DNA of 64,000 nt from Yinghuangia soli (GTDB lineage: Bacteria; Actinomycetota; Actinomycetes; Streptomycetales; Streptomycetaceae), in NCBI RefSeq assembly GCF_021502675.1, contig NZ_JAKFHA010000008.1:220400-284399 (forward strand), read 5' to 3'. The position numbers and the translations under genes were made by a program. This document shows, one piece after another, positions 16,824-25,802 of this stretch (the stretch's first letter is position 1; every line of letters begins with the position of its first letter). The notes under the pieces are model-generated. The model was not told the DNA's origin and did not search any database. It saw nothing but the letters and a program-made list of their open reading frames with translations.

Positions 16824-17489
16824 TCACTCCCAGACGGTGACCTGGAACTTGACCGGCGTCTCGATGGCCACGGCAGTGAGGACCTTGAGGTAGGCCGTGT
16901 GCCCCTCGTCGGTCTGCACGCAGTACCGGGCGCCGCGCGTCAGGTCGCCGGCCTGGTAGCTGCCGCGCTTCTGGACGGCGTCCGCGCATTCGGCGGCGGT
17001 CGGGTCGGGGCCCTCGGCGGGCAGCAGCGCGAGGGTGTTGGGGGAGCCCTCGGTGACCAGGCCGGGGGAGCCGACGTTGAAGAGGGCGACCAGGTCGGCG
17101 CTCTTGCCGGACGGCATCGCCAGCGGCGGCGCGGTGTCCAGGTCGAGGTAGTTCTGGCCCGGCTTCAGGGTGATCTCGGCCGGACCGGACAGCACCTTGG
17201 CGGGCGCGTCCGGGGCCGGCGCCGGCGGTCCGGATGCCGACCCGGTGGATCCGGCAGACCCCGACGACCCCGACGCGCCGGCCGACGCGTTCCCGGCGGC
17301 ACCGCCCGACTGGCCGCCCGACTGGCCCCCGCCCGACTGCCCGCCGGTCGCGGACTGCGTCTCCCGCGCGGTGTTGTCCGCATCGGACGACGAACCCCCG
17401 GCCGCCCAGATCGTCACCAAGATGCCGATCACCGGGATCACGATGCCGACGACCCACCAGGCCCACTTCGGCTGGCTCGAAGCGCTCAC
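16824..17489 (-). CDS. Membrane-anchored extracellular hypothetical protein
   Basis: 221 residues from GTG 17489, with GGAGAG 7 nt upstream. One N-terminal membrane helix (WAWWVVGIVIPVIGILVTIWAA, about residues 8-29) is followed by a Gly/Ser/Gln-rich flexible linker of about 60 residues. A folded C-terminal part of about 120 residues has two Cys (AECADAVQKRGSY and ARYCVQTDEG), suggesting a disulfide outside the cell. The layout resembles extracellular sensor or wall-contact domains of actinobacteria, but I cannot name the fold. It is divergent from the ABC ATPase gene. Confidence 0.75.
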   Translation of the reverse strand: MSASSQPKWAWWVVGIVIPVIGILVTIWAAGGSSSDADNTARETQSATGGQSGGGQSGGQSGGAAGNASAGASGSSGSAGSTGSASGPPAPAPDAPAKVLSGPAEITLKPGQNYLDLDTAPPLAMPSGKSADLVALFNVGSPGLVTEGSPNTLALLPAEGPDPTAAECADAVQKRGSYQAGDLTRGARYCVQTDEGHTAYLKVLTAVAIETPVKFQVTVWE

Positions 17490-17625
17490 TCGACTCTCCG
17501 CACGCTGTGGTTCCTCGAAGCGTGGCGACCCTACCAGCGGGATTCGGCTGCGGTCGGGGTGCGGACGCGGAGCGGACGGGCCGATATCGTCGTGCACGAA
17601 CCGCCCCGACGGACCGGGAGTGACC

Positions 17626-18456
17626 GTGACCGTGCCCAGTTCTGCCGAGCAGTCCGCTTCTGCCGTCGCCGAGCTCAGCGGTGTGAGCGTGCGCAAGTAC
17701 ACCACCGGTCAGGTCATCCTCGACGGCATCGACTGGACGGTACGCGCGGGCGAGCACTGGGCGCTGCTCGGTCCCAACGGCGCCGGGAAGACGTCGGTGC
17801 TGCGGCTGGTCGGGGCCACCATGCACCCGACGACCGGCACCGTCGACGTGCTGGGGCACCGGCTCGGGCGTGTCGACATGCGCGAACTGCGGGCCCGCAT
17901 CGGCTTCGTGTCCAGTGCGCAGAAGGTGCCGCTCGACGAGACCGCGCACACGGTCGTGCTCACCGGTGCGACCGGCACCATCCAGCCGCTGTGGCGCAAG
18001 TACGACGACGCCACCCGGCAGCGCGCCCACGAACTGCTCGCCGAACTGGAGCTCAAGGAGCTTGCGGACCGGCCGTACGGGGTCTGCTCGGGCGGCCAGC
18101 GGGCCCGCATCCTCATCGCCCGCGCGCTGATCGCGGACCCCGGACTGCTGCTGCTCGACGAGCCGTTCAACGCTCTGGACCTGCCCTCGCGCGAGGACCT
18201 CATCGACGCCATGCACCGGCTCGCCGAGACCCGCCCCGCGCTGGCCACCGTCACGGTGACCCACCACCTCGAGGAACTCGCCCCGAACATCGGGCACGTA
18301 CTGCTGCTGCGCGACGGCCGGGTGCAGGCGTCGGGTGCGGCCGCCGAGATCCTGACGGGCGCGCAGATGACGGCGTGCTTCGGGCGGCCGATCGAGGTCG
18401 TCCACCACGAGGGCCGCTGGTCGGCCCGCTCGGCCCGCGGCGGCATCCGCAGCTGA
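17626..18456 (+). CDS. ABC-type ATPase without a membrane partner (YlmA/ModF-like)
   Basis: 276 residues. GTG 17626 has GGGAG 5 nt upstream; 17620 and 17632 are other GTGs in the same run. Motifs in order: Walker A LLGPNGAGKTSVL, signature CSGGQRARILIARAL (Cys in place of the usual Leu), Walker B LLLLDEPFNALD, and the H-loop in VTVTHHLEELAPNIGHVLLLRDG. No permease gene adjoins it, and the sequence resembles the YlmA/ModF group of cytosolic ABC ATPases. Its role is unknown. It could energise an unlinked permease or work in a soluble process. Confidence 0.85.
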   Translation: MTVPSSAEQSASAVAELSGVSVRKYTTGQVILDGIDWTVRAGEHWALLGPNGAGKTSVLRLVGATMHPTTGTVDVLGHRLGRVDMRELRARIGFVSSAQKVPLDETAHTVVLTGATGTIQPLWRKYDDATRQRAHELLAELELKELADRPYGVCSGGQRARILIARALIADPGLLLLDEPFNALDLPSREDLIDAMHRLAETRPALATVTVTHHLEELAPNIGHVLLLRDGRVQASGAAAEILTGAQMTACFGRPIEVVHHEGRWSARSARGGIRS

Positions 18457-18534
18457 GCCTGCGCCTCCGGGTCCTCCCGACCGGCTCCGGCCGCCGTTCC
18501 GCCGAACCGTTTCCGGCCCTCTGCATCCCTGCGG

Positions 18535-18720
18535 GTTCCCGCATGTTCCCGCACCTCGCGCGCTGCGGGAACGGCACTTCACGGTGGTGAAACCCGACGC
18601 CTCGTTGTGTCCAGCGGCCCTTGCCCCGACAGGTTGACGGGGCATCAGCTTGCTTCGGTCACATTCCCGTGTCGGCGCGAGAATCGTTCCCGCAAACTCT
18701 TGCGGAGGAACGTTCCCGCA
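18535..18720. promoter_or_regulatory. Cluster of five GTTCCCGCA motifs upstream of the peptide-transport operon
   Basis: The 9-mer GTTCCCGCA occurs at 18535-18543, 18545-18553, 18686-18694 and 18712-18720 on the plus strand, and as TGCGGGAAC at 18564-18572. Exact repetition of a 9-mer five times in 186 bp is far beyond chance. The array ends 88 bp before the transporter's first start codon, so it is a strong candidate for a multi-site operator. Confidence 0.7.
18545..18572 (+). terminator. Hairpin after the ABC ATPase gene
   Basis: GTTCCCGCA / TGCGGGAAC, a perfect 9-bp stem with a 10-nt loop, 88 bp after the ATPase stop. The arms are two of the repeated 9-mers, so it may be a terminator, an operator or both. 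Confidence 0.4.
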
Positions 18721-18807
18721 TCAATACTCACCGACACCTGCCAGGACGCGTCGTCCGTTGGCAAGCATCTCCGGGCTTCTGCCGTCCCTCCGAAAGGGGT
18801 GGGTTCT

Positions 18808-20436
18808 TTGCGCATTTTCCGAACTACCGCACTGGCCGCCGCACTGGTCCTGTCCGCCGCGGCCTGCAGCGGCGGAGGGAGCAGCGACAACTCCTCCGAC
18901 TCCGGCAAGCCGTACGAGATCACCAACCTCACGCCGCCCGGCAAGGGGCCGGTCGACCAGGTCAAGTGGTCGCTGTACGCGGAACCGCAGACCCTGGACT
19001 ACGCCTACGCCTTCGACTACCCGATCAACGCGGTACTGGCGAACGTGTGCGAAAGCCTCCTCCGGGTCACCCCGGAGTTCAAGCTCACCCCGGGCCTCGC
19101 GGCGAGCTTCGCCAACCCGGACCCGCTGACGTGGACCTACAAACTGCGCAGCGACGTGAAGTTCCACGACGGCACCGCGATGACGTCCAAGGACGTCGTG
19201 GCCAGCCTCGAGCGCCAGATGGACCCCGAGGTCGGCTCGGTCTACGCCACCGTCTTCAAGGACGTCGAGTCGATCAAGGCCACCGGCCCGCTCGACGTCA
19301 CCATCAAGCTCAAGCGCCCCAACGTCCTGCTCAACGAGCAACTGGGCGCCTCCGCGGGCACCATCGAGAGCGCCGACTTCCTGGCCAAGGCCGGCAAGGA
19401 CTACGGCAACCCGCAGGGCGGCGTGAACTGCACCGGGCCGTACTCCCTCAAGGAGTGGAAGCCCGGCACCGCGATCACCATCAAGAAGAACGACGCCTAC
19501 TGGGACAAGTCGCTGACGCCCCAGGTCGGCGAGCTCGAGTTCGTCTTCATCCAGGACCCCGCCGCGCGCGCCAACGCGCTCATCACCGGCGAGGTCGACG
19601 GCGGCTACCTGCTGCCCACCGACGCCTACCAGAAGCTGCAGGCCGGCGACGGCAAGCTCTACTTCGGCGACATCACCGGCAACTACTCTGCCGCGGTCAC
19701 CAACCTCAAGGGCGCGCTCGGCGACCAGAAGGTCCGCCAGGCGCTGTCGCTGGCGATCGACCGCGAGGGCATCATCAAGGCCGGCCTCAACGGCTACGGC
19801 GTGCTCGCCAAGGCGCCGATCCCGGCCTCCGGCTGGGGCACCATCCCCGCGGTCCAGGCCGCCCAGCAGTACACCGACCTGCCCGAGCCGAAGCAGGACC
19901 TCGAGGCCGCCAAGAAGCTCGTCGCGGAAGCCGGCGCGACCGGCAAGAAGATCGTCGTGGCGACCAGCCCGCTGGCCACCGAGATCACCGTCTCCACCAA
20001 CGAAATCCAGCGCGCCGGCCAGGCCATCGGCCTGGAGGTCGAGCTCAAGACCATCTCGCCGGACGCGTACACCGCGCTGTTCACCGACCCGAGCGCGCGC
20101 GACGGCATCGACATGCTGGTGACCAGCGGCTACGACGTCACGCCCGACCCGCTGGAGTTCTACCAGACGCTGCAGACCGGTGAGTTCGCCAACTACGGCA
20201 GCTGGTCCAACCCCGAGTACGACGCGATCATCCAGGAGGCCCTGGGCACCGCCGACCCGGCCGCCCGCGCCGCCCTCACCGCCAAGGCCCAGGCGATCGC
20301 GCTGCGCGAGCTGCCCGGCATCCCGCTGTGGGAGTCCCCGCTGTCGCTCTACATGAGCAAGCGGATCACCGGGGCGACCTCCAACATCAGCCACCTGTCC
20401 TTCCCGTGGGCCGCCACCCTGGGTGCCGCGGGCTGA
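18808..20436 (+). CDS. Peptide/opine-type ABC substrate-binding lipoprotein (SBP family 5)
   Basis: 542 residues from TTG 18808, with AAAGGGG 8 nt upstream. The short signal LRIFRTTALAAALVLSAAAC ends in a lipobox. The mature protein has the SBP_bac_5 landmarks: WSLYAEPQTLDYAYAFDYP, LTWTYKLRSDVKFHDGTAMTSKDVVASLER, GGVNCTGPYSLKEWKPGTAITIKKNDAYWDK and VRQALSLAIDREGI. It captures the substrate outside the cell for the permeases encoded next (TGATG overlap). Binding proteins of this family take peptides, opines or other organic solutes. The enzymes that follow suggest an amide or amine. Confidence 0.93.
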   Translation: MRIFRTTALAAALVLSAAACSGGGSSDNSSDSGKPYEITNLTPPGKGPVDQVKWSLYAEPQTLDYAYAFDYPINAVLANVCESLLRVTPEFKLTPGLAASFANPDPLTWTYKLRSDVKFHDGTAMTSKDVVASLERQMDPEVGSVYATVFKDVESIKATGPLDVTIKLKRPNVLLNEQLGASAGTIESADFLAKAGKDYGNPQGGVNCTGPYSLKEWKPGTAITIKKNDAYWDKSLTPQVGELEFVFIQDPAARANALITGEVDGGYLLPTDAYQKLQAGDGKLYFGDITGNYSAAVTNLKGALGDQKVRQALSLAIDREGIIKAGLNGYGVLAKAPIPASGWGTIPAVQAAQQYTDLPEPKQDLEAAKKLVAEAGATGKKIVVATSPLATEITVSTNEIQRAGQAIGLEVELKTISPDAYTALFTDPSARDGIDMLVTSGYDVTPDPLEFYQTLQTGEFANYGSWSNPEYDAIIQEALGTADPAARAALTAKAQAIALRELPGIPLWESPLSLYMSKRITGATSNISHLSFPWAATLGAAG

Positions 20437-21395
20437 TGAACCGCAACCTGCTCCGGTTCATGCTGGGGCGCGTCGTGGGCCTGGTGCTCGTGCTGCTGGC
20501 GACCTCGTTCGTGGTCTTCAGCGCCGTGCACCTGGCCCCGGGCGACCCGGTCACCTTCCTGATGCGCGGGCGTCCCATCACGCCCGCGGCCCGCGAGGCC
20601 ATCACCGCGCAGTACCACCTCGACGAGCCGTTCCTGAAGCAGTACTGGATGTGGCTCACCGACGTGCTGCAGGGCGACTTCGGCCGCTCGGTGCAGTTCC
20701 GCCAGGACATCGGCGACCTGGTGATGCAGAAGCTGCCGCTGACCGGGTTCCTCGTCGGCTACGCGATGGTGCTGATCCTGGTGGTCGGCATGACGCTCGG
20801 CGTCGTCTCGGCGCTGCGCCCCGGCTTCGTCGACAAGCTGGTGCTGGGCTGGACCGGCTTCTCCATCGCCATCCCGTCCTACCTCGCGGGCACCATGCTC
20901 GCCTCGGTGTTCGTGGTGAAACTGGGCTGGTTCCCGGGCTTCGGCGGCGGCGAGGGCTTCACCGACCGGCTGTGGCACCTCACCCTGCCGGCCATCGCCC
21001 TGGCCCTGACGTTCGCGGGCCTGCTGGCCCGCGTGACCCGGTCCGCGATGCTCGACGAGCTCTCCCGCGAGCACGTCGAGGTGGCCCGCTCGCGCGGCGT
21101 CCCGGAAGGCCAGGTCATCCGGCGGCACGTGCTGCGCAACGCGCTCGGCCCGATCGTCACGGTGATCGGCACGATGGTCGCCAGCCTGCTGGTGGCCACC
21201 GCCATCGTCGAGCAGACCTTCAGCATCAAGGGCATCGGCTCGATGCTGATCGGCGCCGTCACCGCCAAGGACTTCCCGGTGGTCCAGGCACTGACCCTGC
21301 TCGTGGTCGCGGTGTTCCTGGTCGTGAACCTCATCGTCGACCTGCTGCAGCCGCTCATCGACCCCCGCGTGACCCTTGGAGGTGACAAGCGATGA
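20436..21395 (+). CDS. ABC transporter permease, DppB-like
   Basis: 319 residues; the ATG overlaps the stop of the binding-protein gene. It has the N-terminal helix MLGRVVGLVLVLLATSFVVF, the DppB/OppB hallmark HLAPGDPVTFLMRG, about six membrane helices and the EAA loop (EHVEVARSRGVPEGQVIRRHVLRNALGPIVTVIG) that contacts the ATPases. It forms the translocation pore together with the DppC-like subunit. It ends with GGAGGTGA, which serves as ribosome-binding site for the next gene. Confidence 0.94.
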   Translation: MNRNLLRFMLGRVVGLVLVLLATSFVVFSAVHLAPGDPVTFLMRGRPITPAAREAITAQYHLDEPFLKQYWMWLTDVLQGDFGRSVQFRQDIGDLVMQKLPLTGFLVGYAMVLILVVGMTLGVVSALRPGFVDKLVLGWTGFSIAIPSYLAGTMLASVFVVKLGWFPGFGGGEGFTDRLWHLTLPAIALALTFAGLLARVTRSAMLDELSREHVEVARSRGVPEGQVIRRHVLRNALGPIVTVIGTMVASLLVATAIVEQTFSIKGIGSMLIGAVTAKDFPVVQALTLLVVAVFLVVNLIVDLLQPLIDPRVTLGGDKR

Positions 21396-22287
21396 CGAGC
21401 CCCGCGCTCATCCAGGGCGGCGGACCGTCGGCCCTGCCGGTCACCCGGCGCGGCGTGCCGCGCCGGATCCGGGCCCTGGCCGCCAACGGTCCGCTGTTCA
21501 CCGCGGCCGGTTCGTGCTCGTCCTGCTGGTCCTGGCCGCGGTGTTCGCCCCGCTGATCGCGCCGTACGACCCGAACGAGATCAACCTCAAGAACTCGCTG
21601 GCCGGTTCGAGCCCGGACCACTGGCTCGGCACCGACCAGTCCGGCCGCGACCTGTTCTCCCGGCTGCTGTACGGCGCCCGCACCGGCCTGCTCGGCCCGC
21701 TCGCCGTGGTCGGCGTCTCCACGATCCTCGGCATCGCCATGGGCGTGGTGGCCGCGTGGCGCGGCGGCTGGGTCGACTCGCTGCTGTCCCGCTCGATGGA
21801 CCTGCTCTTCGCGTTCCCCGCGATGCTGCTGGCGATCCTGTGCGTCGCGGTCTTCGGGGCGGGCATGACCGCGCCGGTGATCGCGATGATGATCGCCTAC
21901 ACGCCGTACGTGGGACGCCTGGTGCGCTCCATCGCCCGGCAGGAGCAGGCCCGCCCGTACATCGAGTCGTACAAGGTCCAGGGCTGGTCCGGGTGGGCGA
22001 TCTGCACCCGGCACCTGATCCCGAACATCACCCCGACGGTGCTCGCCCAGTCGGCGATCAACTTCGGGTACGCCCTGGCCGAGCTGGCCGGCCTGTCCTT
22101 CCTCGGCTTCGGCGTCCAGGCGCCCACCGCGGACTGGGGCGTCATGGTCAACGAGGGCCAGAGCCCGCTCCTCAAGGACGTCCTGATGCCGGCCCTCGCC
22201 CCGGCCACCGCGATCATGCTGGCCGTGGTCGCGTTCGGGATCGTCGGCGAGGGCATCGCCGACCGCATCGCGAAGCGGGAGAAGTGA
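21392..22287 (+). CDS. ABC transporter permease, DppC-like, with an apparent frameshift
   Basis: The proper start is ATG 21392, which has GGAGGTGA 7 nt upstream and overlaps the dppB-like stop. From there the frame reads a normal DppC N-terminus (MTSPALIQGGGPSALPV, then RIRALAANGPLFTAAG) but loses sense after about 21510. The rest of the protein (FVLVLLVLAAVFAPLIAPYDPNEINLKNSLAGSS, GTDQSGRDLFSRLLYGARTGL, the EAA loop) is in the next frame up to 22287. One extra base near the CCGG at 21507-21511 would join them. The alternative in-frame start, TTG 21376, gives an unnatural Arg/Pro-rich N-terminus. It is either an assembly error or a real mutation that would disable the transporter. Confidence 0.75.
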
Positions 22288-22292
22288 CCGGC

Positions 22293-23351
22293 ATGGCCGA
22301 GACGACCACGAGCACGGACATGAGCAAGGGCAAGAACAAGAGCACGGCGGCCTCTTCGCCGGCCGCCGGCCCCGGCGGCAGCGCCGAACCGCTGCTGGAC
22401 ATCCAGGGCCTGACCCTGCGGCTGCCCGCGAGCGCCGCGGCCCGCCCGATCCTGGACGGGATCGGCCTGCACGTCGGCCGGGGCGAGACCGTCGGCTTGG
22501 TCGGCGAGTCCGGCTCGGGCAAGTCGGTGGCCTGCCGCAGCGTCCTCGGACTGCTGCCGCGGACCGCCGAGACCGAGGGCGCGGTCCGGGTGAACGGCAC
22601 CGACGTGCTCGGCCTGGACAAGCAGGGGCTGCGCGACATGCGCCGCAACAAGGTCGCGATGGTCTTCCAGGACCCGCGCGCCTCGGTCAATCCGATGCGC
22701 CGGGTGGGGGCCTTCCTCACCGAGGGGCTCCGGGTGCGCGGCCTGTCCAAGGCCGATGCGCTGGCCCGCGCCGAGCAGTTGCTCGAAGAGGTCGGCATCC
22801 GCGACCCGAAGGGCGCGCTGCGCAAGTTCCCGCACCAGTTCTCCGGCGGCATGCTGCAGCGCGTGGTGATCGCCGCGGCGCTGACCGGGGACCCCGAACT
22901 GCTGCTGGCCGACGAGCCCACCACGGCTCTCGACGTCACCACGCAGGCCGAGGTCGTCGGCATCCTGCAGCGCCTCCAGGCCCGGCACGGGACCGGCATG
23001 CTCTTCGTCACCCACGACCTGGAGCTGGCCGCGGCCATCTGCGACCGGATCTACGTCATGTACGCCGGGCGGATCGTGGAAAGCCAGCCGGCCGCCGACC
23101 TGTTCGCGCGGCCCCGGCACCCGTACACCGCGGGCCTGCTGGCCTCCACACCGCGCCTGGACCCCGATGCGGAGCCGCCCAAGCCCATCCCGGGCCGGCC
23201 GGTGTCGCTCGCCGAGGCGCCCACCGGCTGCGCGTTCGCGGACCGCTGCGCGTTCGCCGAGGACCGCTGCCGCGCCGAGGCGCCGCCGCTGGTGACCCAG
23301 GGCGCGGTGTCGGTGGCCTGCCTGCGCGCCGACGAAGGGATTCTGCCGTGA
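22293..23351 (+). CDS. ABC transporter ATP-binding protein, DppD-like
   Basis: 352 residues; ATG 22293 has GGGAGA upstream, and a GTG at 22284 overlapping the previous stop is an alternative. A Lys/Ser-rich 35-residue lead precedes the ATPase: Walker A LVGESGSGKSVACRS, Q-loop MVFQDPRASVNPMRRVG, signature FSGGMLQRVVIAAAL, Walker B LLLADEPTTALDVTTQ, H-loop FVTHDLELAA. The C-terminal oligopeptide-transporter extension carries CAFADRCAFAEDRC, the Cys cluster typical of DppD/OppD. It powers import jointly with the DppF-like protein. Confidence 0.94.
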   Translation: MAETTTSTDMSKGKNKSTAASSPAAGPGGSAEPLLDIQGLTLRLPASAAARPILDGIGLHVGRGETVGLVGESGSGKSVACRSVLGLLPRTAETEGAVRVNGTDVLGLDKQGLRDMRRNKVAMVFQDPRASVNPMRRVGAFLTEGLRVRGLSKADALARAEQLLEEVGIRDPKGALRKFPHQFSGGMLQRVVIAAALTGDPELLLADEPTTALDVTTQAEVVGILQRLQARHGTGMLFVTHDLELAAAICDRIYVMYAGRIVESQPAADLFARPRHPYTAGLLASTPRLDPDAEPPKPIPGRPVSLAEAPTGCAFADRCAFAEDRCRAEAPPLVTQGAVSVACLRADEGILP

Positions 23352-24214
23352 CCAAGGAGAAAATCCCGGCTCAGGCGTCCGATCCAGGCGAGACGGCCGG
23401 ACCACTGCTCGAAGTCGCCGGCCTGTGCCGGACGTTCGGCGACCACAAAGCCGTCGACGACGTCGCCTTCACGCTCGCAGCGGGCGGCTCGCTCGGCATC
23501 GTGGGCGAGTCCGGCTCGGGCAAGACCACGACCGCGCGCATGCTGGTCGGCCTGGAGACCCCGGACGCCGGCAGCATCAGGGTGGCCGGGCACGAACGCG
23601 CCCGGCAGCCCCGGAACCGCGCCGAACGCCTGCGCCGGGCCCGGGAGATCCAGATGGTCTTCCAGGACCCGTACCTGTCGCTGGACCCGCGCATCACGGT
23701 CCGCGACAGCATCGGCGAAGTGCTCCGGCTGCACGCCCCCGAGCTGGGCAAGACCGGCCGGGCCGAGCGGCTGGCCGAACTCCTCGACCAGGTCGGCCTC
23801 GGCGCCCGCGAGGCCGGCGCGGTGCCGCGCCGGCTGTCCGGCGGGCAGCGCCAGCGCGTGGCGATCGCCCGCGCGCTCGCGGCCTCGCCCAAGGTGCTGA
23901 TCCTGGACGAGGCGGTCGCCGCCCTCGACGTGTCCATCCAGGCGCAGATCCTCGACCTGCTGGTCCGGATCCGGCGCGAGGAAGGCATCGCCTACCTGTT
24001 CGTGAGCCACGACCTCGCGGTGGTCAAGCACATCACCGACGACGTCGTCGTGCTGCGCAACGGCCGCATCGTCGAGGCCGGGCGCACCGCGGAGGTACTG
24101 GCGAACCCGCAGCACCCGTACACCCGCCTGCTCATCGACTCGGTGCCGTCCGAGGACTGGGATCCGGACCGGATCGCGGAGAGCAGGCGCGCCCTGGCCG
24201 CGCTGGAGGCCTGA
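23348..24214 (+). CDS. ABC transporter ATP-binding protein, DppF-like
   Basis: 288 residues from GTG 23348, overlapping the dppD-like stop. Motifs: Walker A IVGESGSGKTTTARML, MVFQDPYLSLDPRITVRDSIGEVL, signature LSGGQRQRVAIARAL, Walker B LILDEAVAALDVSIQAQ, H-loop FVSHDLAVVKHI. The Walker B tail reads DEAVAALD in place of the common DEPTSALD, a variation seen in some actinobacterial importers that keeps the catalytic Glu. The C-terminus (NPQHPYTRLLIDSVPSED) is the usual OppF-type tail. It ends the transporter operon at a strong terminator. Confidence 0.94.
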   Translation: MTKEKIPAQASDPGETAGPLLEVAGLCRTFGDHKAVDDVAFTLAAGGSLGIVGESGSGKTTTARMLVGLETPDAGSIRVAGHERARQPRNRAERLRRAREIQMVFQDPYLSLDPRITVRDSIGEVLRLHAPELGKTGRAERLAELLDQVGLGAREAGAVPRRLSGGQRQRVAIARALAASPKVLILDEAVAALDVSIQAQILDLLVRIRREEGIAYLFVSHDLAVVKHITDDVVVLRNGRIVEAGRTAEVLANPQHPYTRLLIDSVPSEDWDPDRIAESRRALAALEA

Positions 24215-24222
24215 CACCCCGG

Positions 24223-24261
24223 AGGCCCGCGGCCGCCGCCCGCCGGCGCGGCCGCGGGCCT
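24223..24261 (+). terminator. Strong hairpin terminator after the transporter operon
   Basis: AGGCCCGCGGCCGC / GCGGCCGCGGGCCT, a perfect 14-bp stem with an 11-nt loop, 8 bp after the dppF-like stop. It separates the transporter from the enzyme genes, at least partly. Confidence 0.8.
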
Positions 24262-24305
24262 TCGGGCGCCGTACAAGTCCGTACCACCGAGGCTGAGGAG
24301 TCAGC

Positions 24306-25754
24306 ATGCCGTCCGACGTGCCCACCGATCTTGCGTACCTCTCCGCGACGGACGCGCTGGCCGCGTTCCGCACCCGCGAACTGTCCCCGGTCGAACTGCT
24401 CGACGCCGTGCTGGCCCGGGCGCAGGAGACCGAGCCGGTCGTCAACGCCGTCGTCGAGTACCTCCACGAGGAGGCGTACGCGGCGGCCCGCGAGGCCGAG
24501 CAGCGCTACCTCGGCAAGGGCGGCGGCGACCCGCGCCCGCTGGAGGGCGTGCCGGTGGCGGCCAAGGAAGAGCACCCCATGCAGGGGCGCAAGCTGCAGC
24601 TCGGCTCGCTGCTGCACGCCGACGACGTCGCCGAGGTCACGCACCCGATCATCGAGCGCATCGCGGCGGCCGGCGGCGTGATCCACCTGCGCACCACCAC
24701 CCCGGAGTACTGCGCCGCCGGGTTCACCCAGTCGAAGCTCTGGGGCGTCACCCGCAACCCGTGGAACCCCGAGTACTCGTGCGGCGGTTCGTCGGGCGGC
24801 TCGGGTGCCGCGCTGGCCGCGGGCTACGCGCCGCTGGCCACCGGCTCGGACATCGGCGGATCGATCCGCATCCCGTCGTCGCTGAACGGCGTGGTCGGCT
24901 TCAAGCCGCCGTTCGGCCGGGTGCCCGCGCTCGCGCCGTACAGCCTGGACCAGTACTGCCACGACGGCCCGATGGGCCGCACGGTCGCGGACGTCGCACT
25001 CCTGGAGAACGTCATCGCCGGGCCGTGGAAGCGCGACGTGGTCTCGGTGCGGCCCAAGCTCGTGCTGCCCGAGACGTACACCGGTGCGCGCGGCGTCGAG
25101 GGCATGCGCATCGCGCTGTGCGTCACCCTCGGCGAGTACCTCGTGGACCCGGTGGTCGCGGCCAACACCCGCGCCGCGGCCGAGTCGCTGCGCGCCGCGG
25201 GCGCGGTGGTCGAGGAAGTCGAGATCGCCTGGACCAAGGAAATGATCGACACCGCCTACAAGACGCACTTCGCGGCGATCATGGGCGACGAGGCGCTGAC
25301 CGCGGTGCGCGAGGCGCCGGACCTGGTGAACCCGTACCTGGCCGCCTTCGCCGAGGATGCCGGCAGCGGCGCCGTCTCGATGATCGAGGGCATGGCGCTG
25401 GAGGGCCGCATCTACGCCGAACTCGGCGAGCTGCTCGACCAGTTCGATGCGCTGGTGTGTCCGACCACTGCGGTGCCGGCCTGGGTCGCGGACGAGGACT
25501 TCACCGCGACCAAGCTCACCGTGGCCGGTGTCGAGCTCGGCACGTACATGGACGCGGCCATGACGCTGCCGTTCAACATCTGCAGCCGCGTGCCGGTGCT
25601 CGCGGTGCCCTCCGGCTTCGCGCCGAACGGCGTGCCGACCGGCATGCAGATCGTCGGCAAGACCTACGACGACGAGACGGTCTTCCGGGTCGGCGCGGCC
25701 CTGGAAGAGGTGCGCCCGTGGGCGTACGCGGCCGGGTCGCGTCCGGCTCTCTGA
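24306..25754 (+). CDS. Amidase (amidase-signature family)
   Basis: 482 residues. The Ser-cisSer-Lys triad of the amidase-signature family is visible: K87 in PVAAKEEHP, S162 in CGGSSGGSGAAL and the nucleophile S186 in GSDIGGSIRIPSS. The domain spans nearly the whole protein and has no signal peptide, so it acts in the cytosol. It would hydrolyse a carboxamide to acid plus amine or ammonia. Placed after a peptide-type importer and before an aldehyde dehydrogenase and an amine-oxidase-like flavoenzyme, it probably opens the imported substrate. GAGGAG lies before the ATG. Confidence 0.93.
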   Translation: MPSDVPTDLAYLSATDALAAFRTRELSPVELLDAVLARAQETEPVVNAVVEYLHEEAYAAAREAEQRYLGKGGGDPRPLEGVPVAAKEEHPMQGRKLQLGSLLHADDVAEVTHPIIERIAAAGGVIHLRTTTPEYCAAGFTQSKLWGVTRNPWNPEYSCGGSSGGSGAALAAGYAPLATGSDIGGSIRIPSSLNGVVGFKPPFGRVPALAPYSLDQYCHDGPMGRTVADVALLENVIAGPWKRDVVSVRPKLVLPETYTGARGVEGMRIALCVTLGEYLVDPVVAANTRAAAESLRAAGAVVEEVEIAWTKEMIDTAYKTHFAAIMGDEALTAVREAPDLVNPYLAAFAEDAGSGAVSMIEGMALEGRIYAELGELLDQFDALVCPTTAVPAWVADEDFTATKLTVAGVELGTYMDAAMTLPFNICSRVPVLAVPSGFAPNGVPTGMQIVGKTYDDETVFRVGAALEEVRPWAYAAGSRPAL

Positions 25755-25802
25755 CGGGCTTCACCGCTCCAGCCCGATCCACGGCAGCTCTGAGAGGGAC
25801 CC

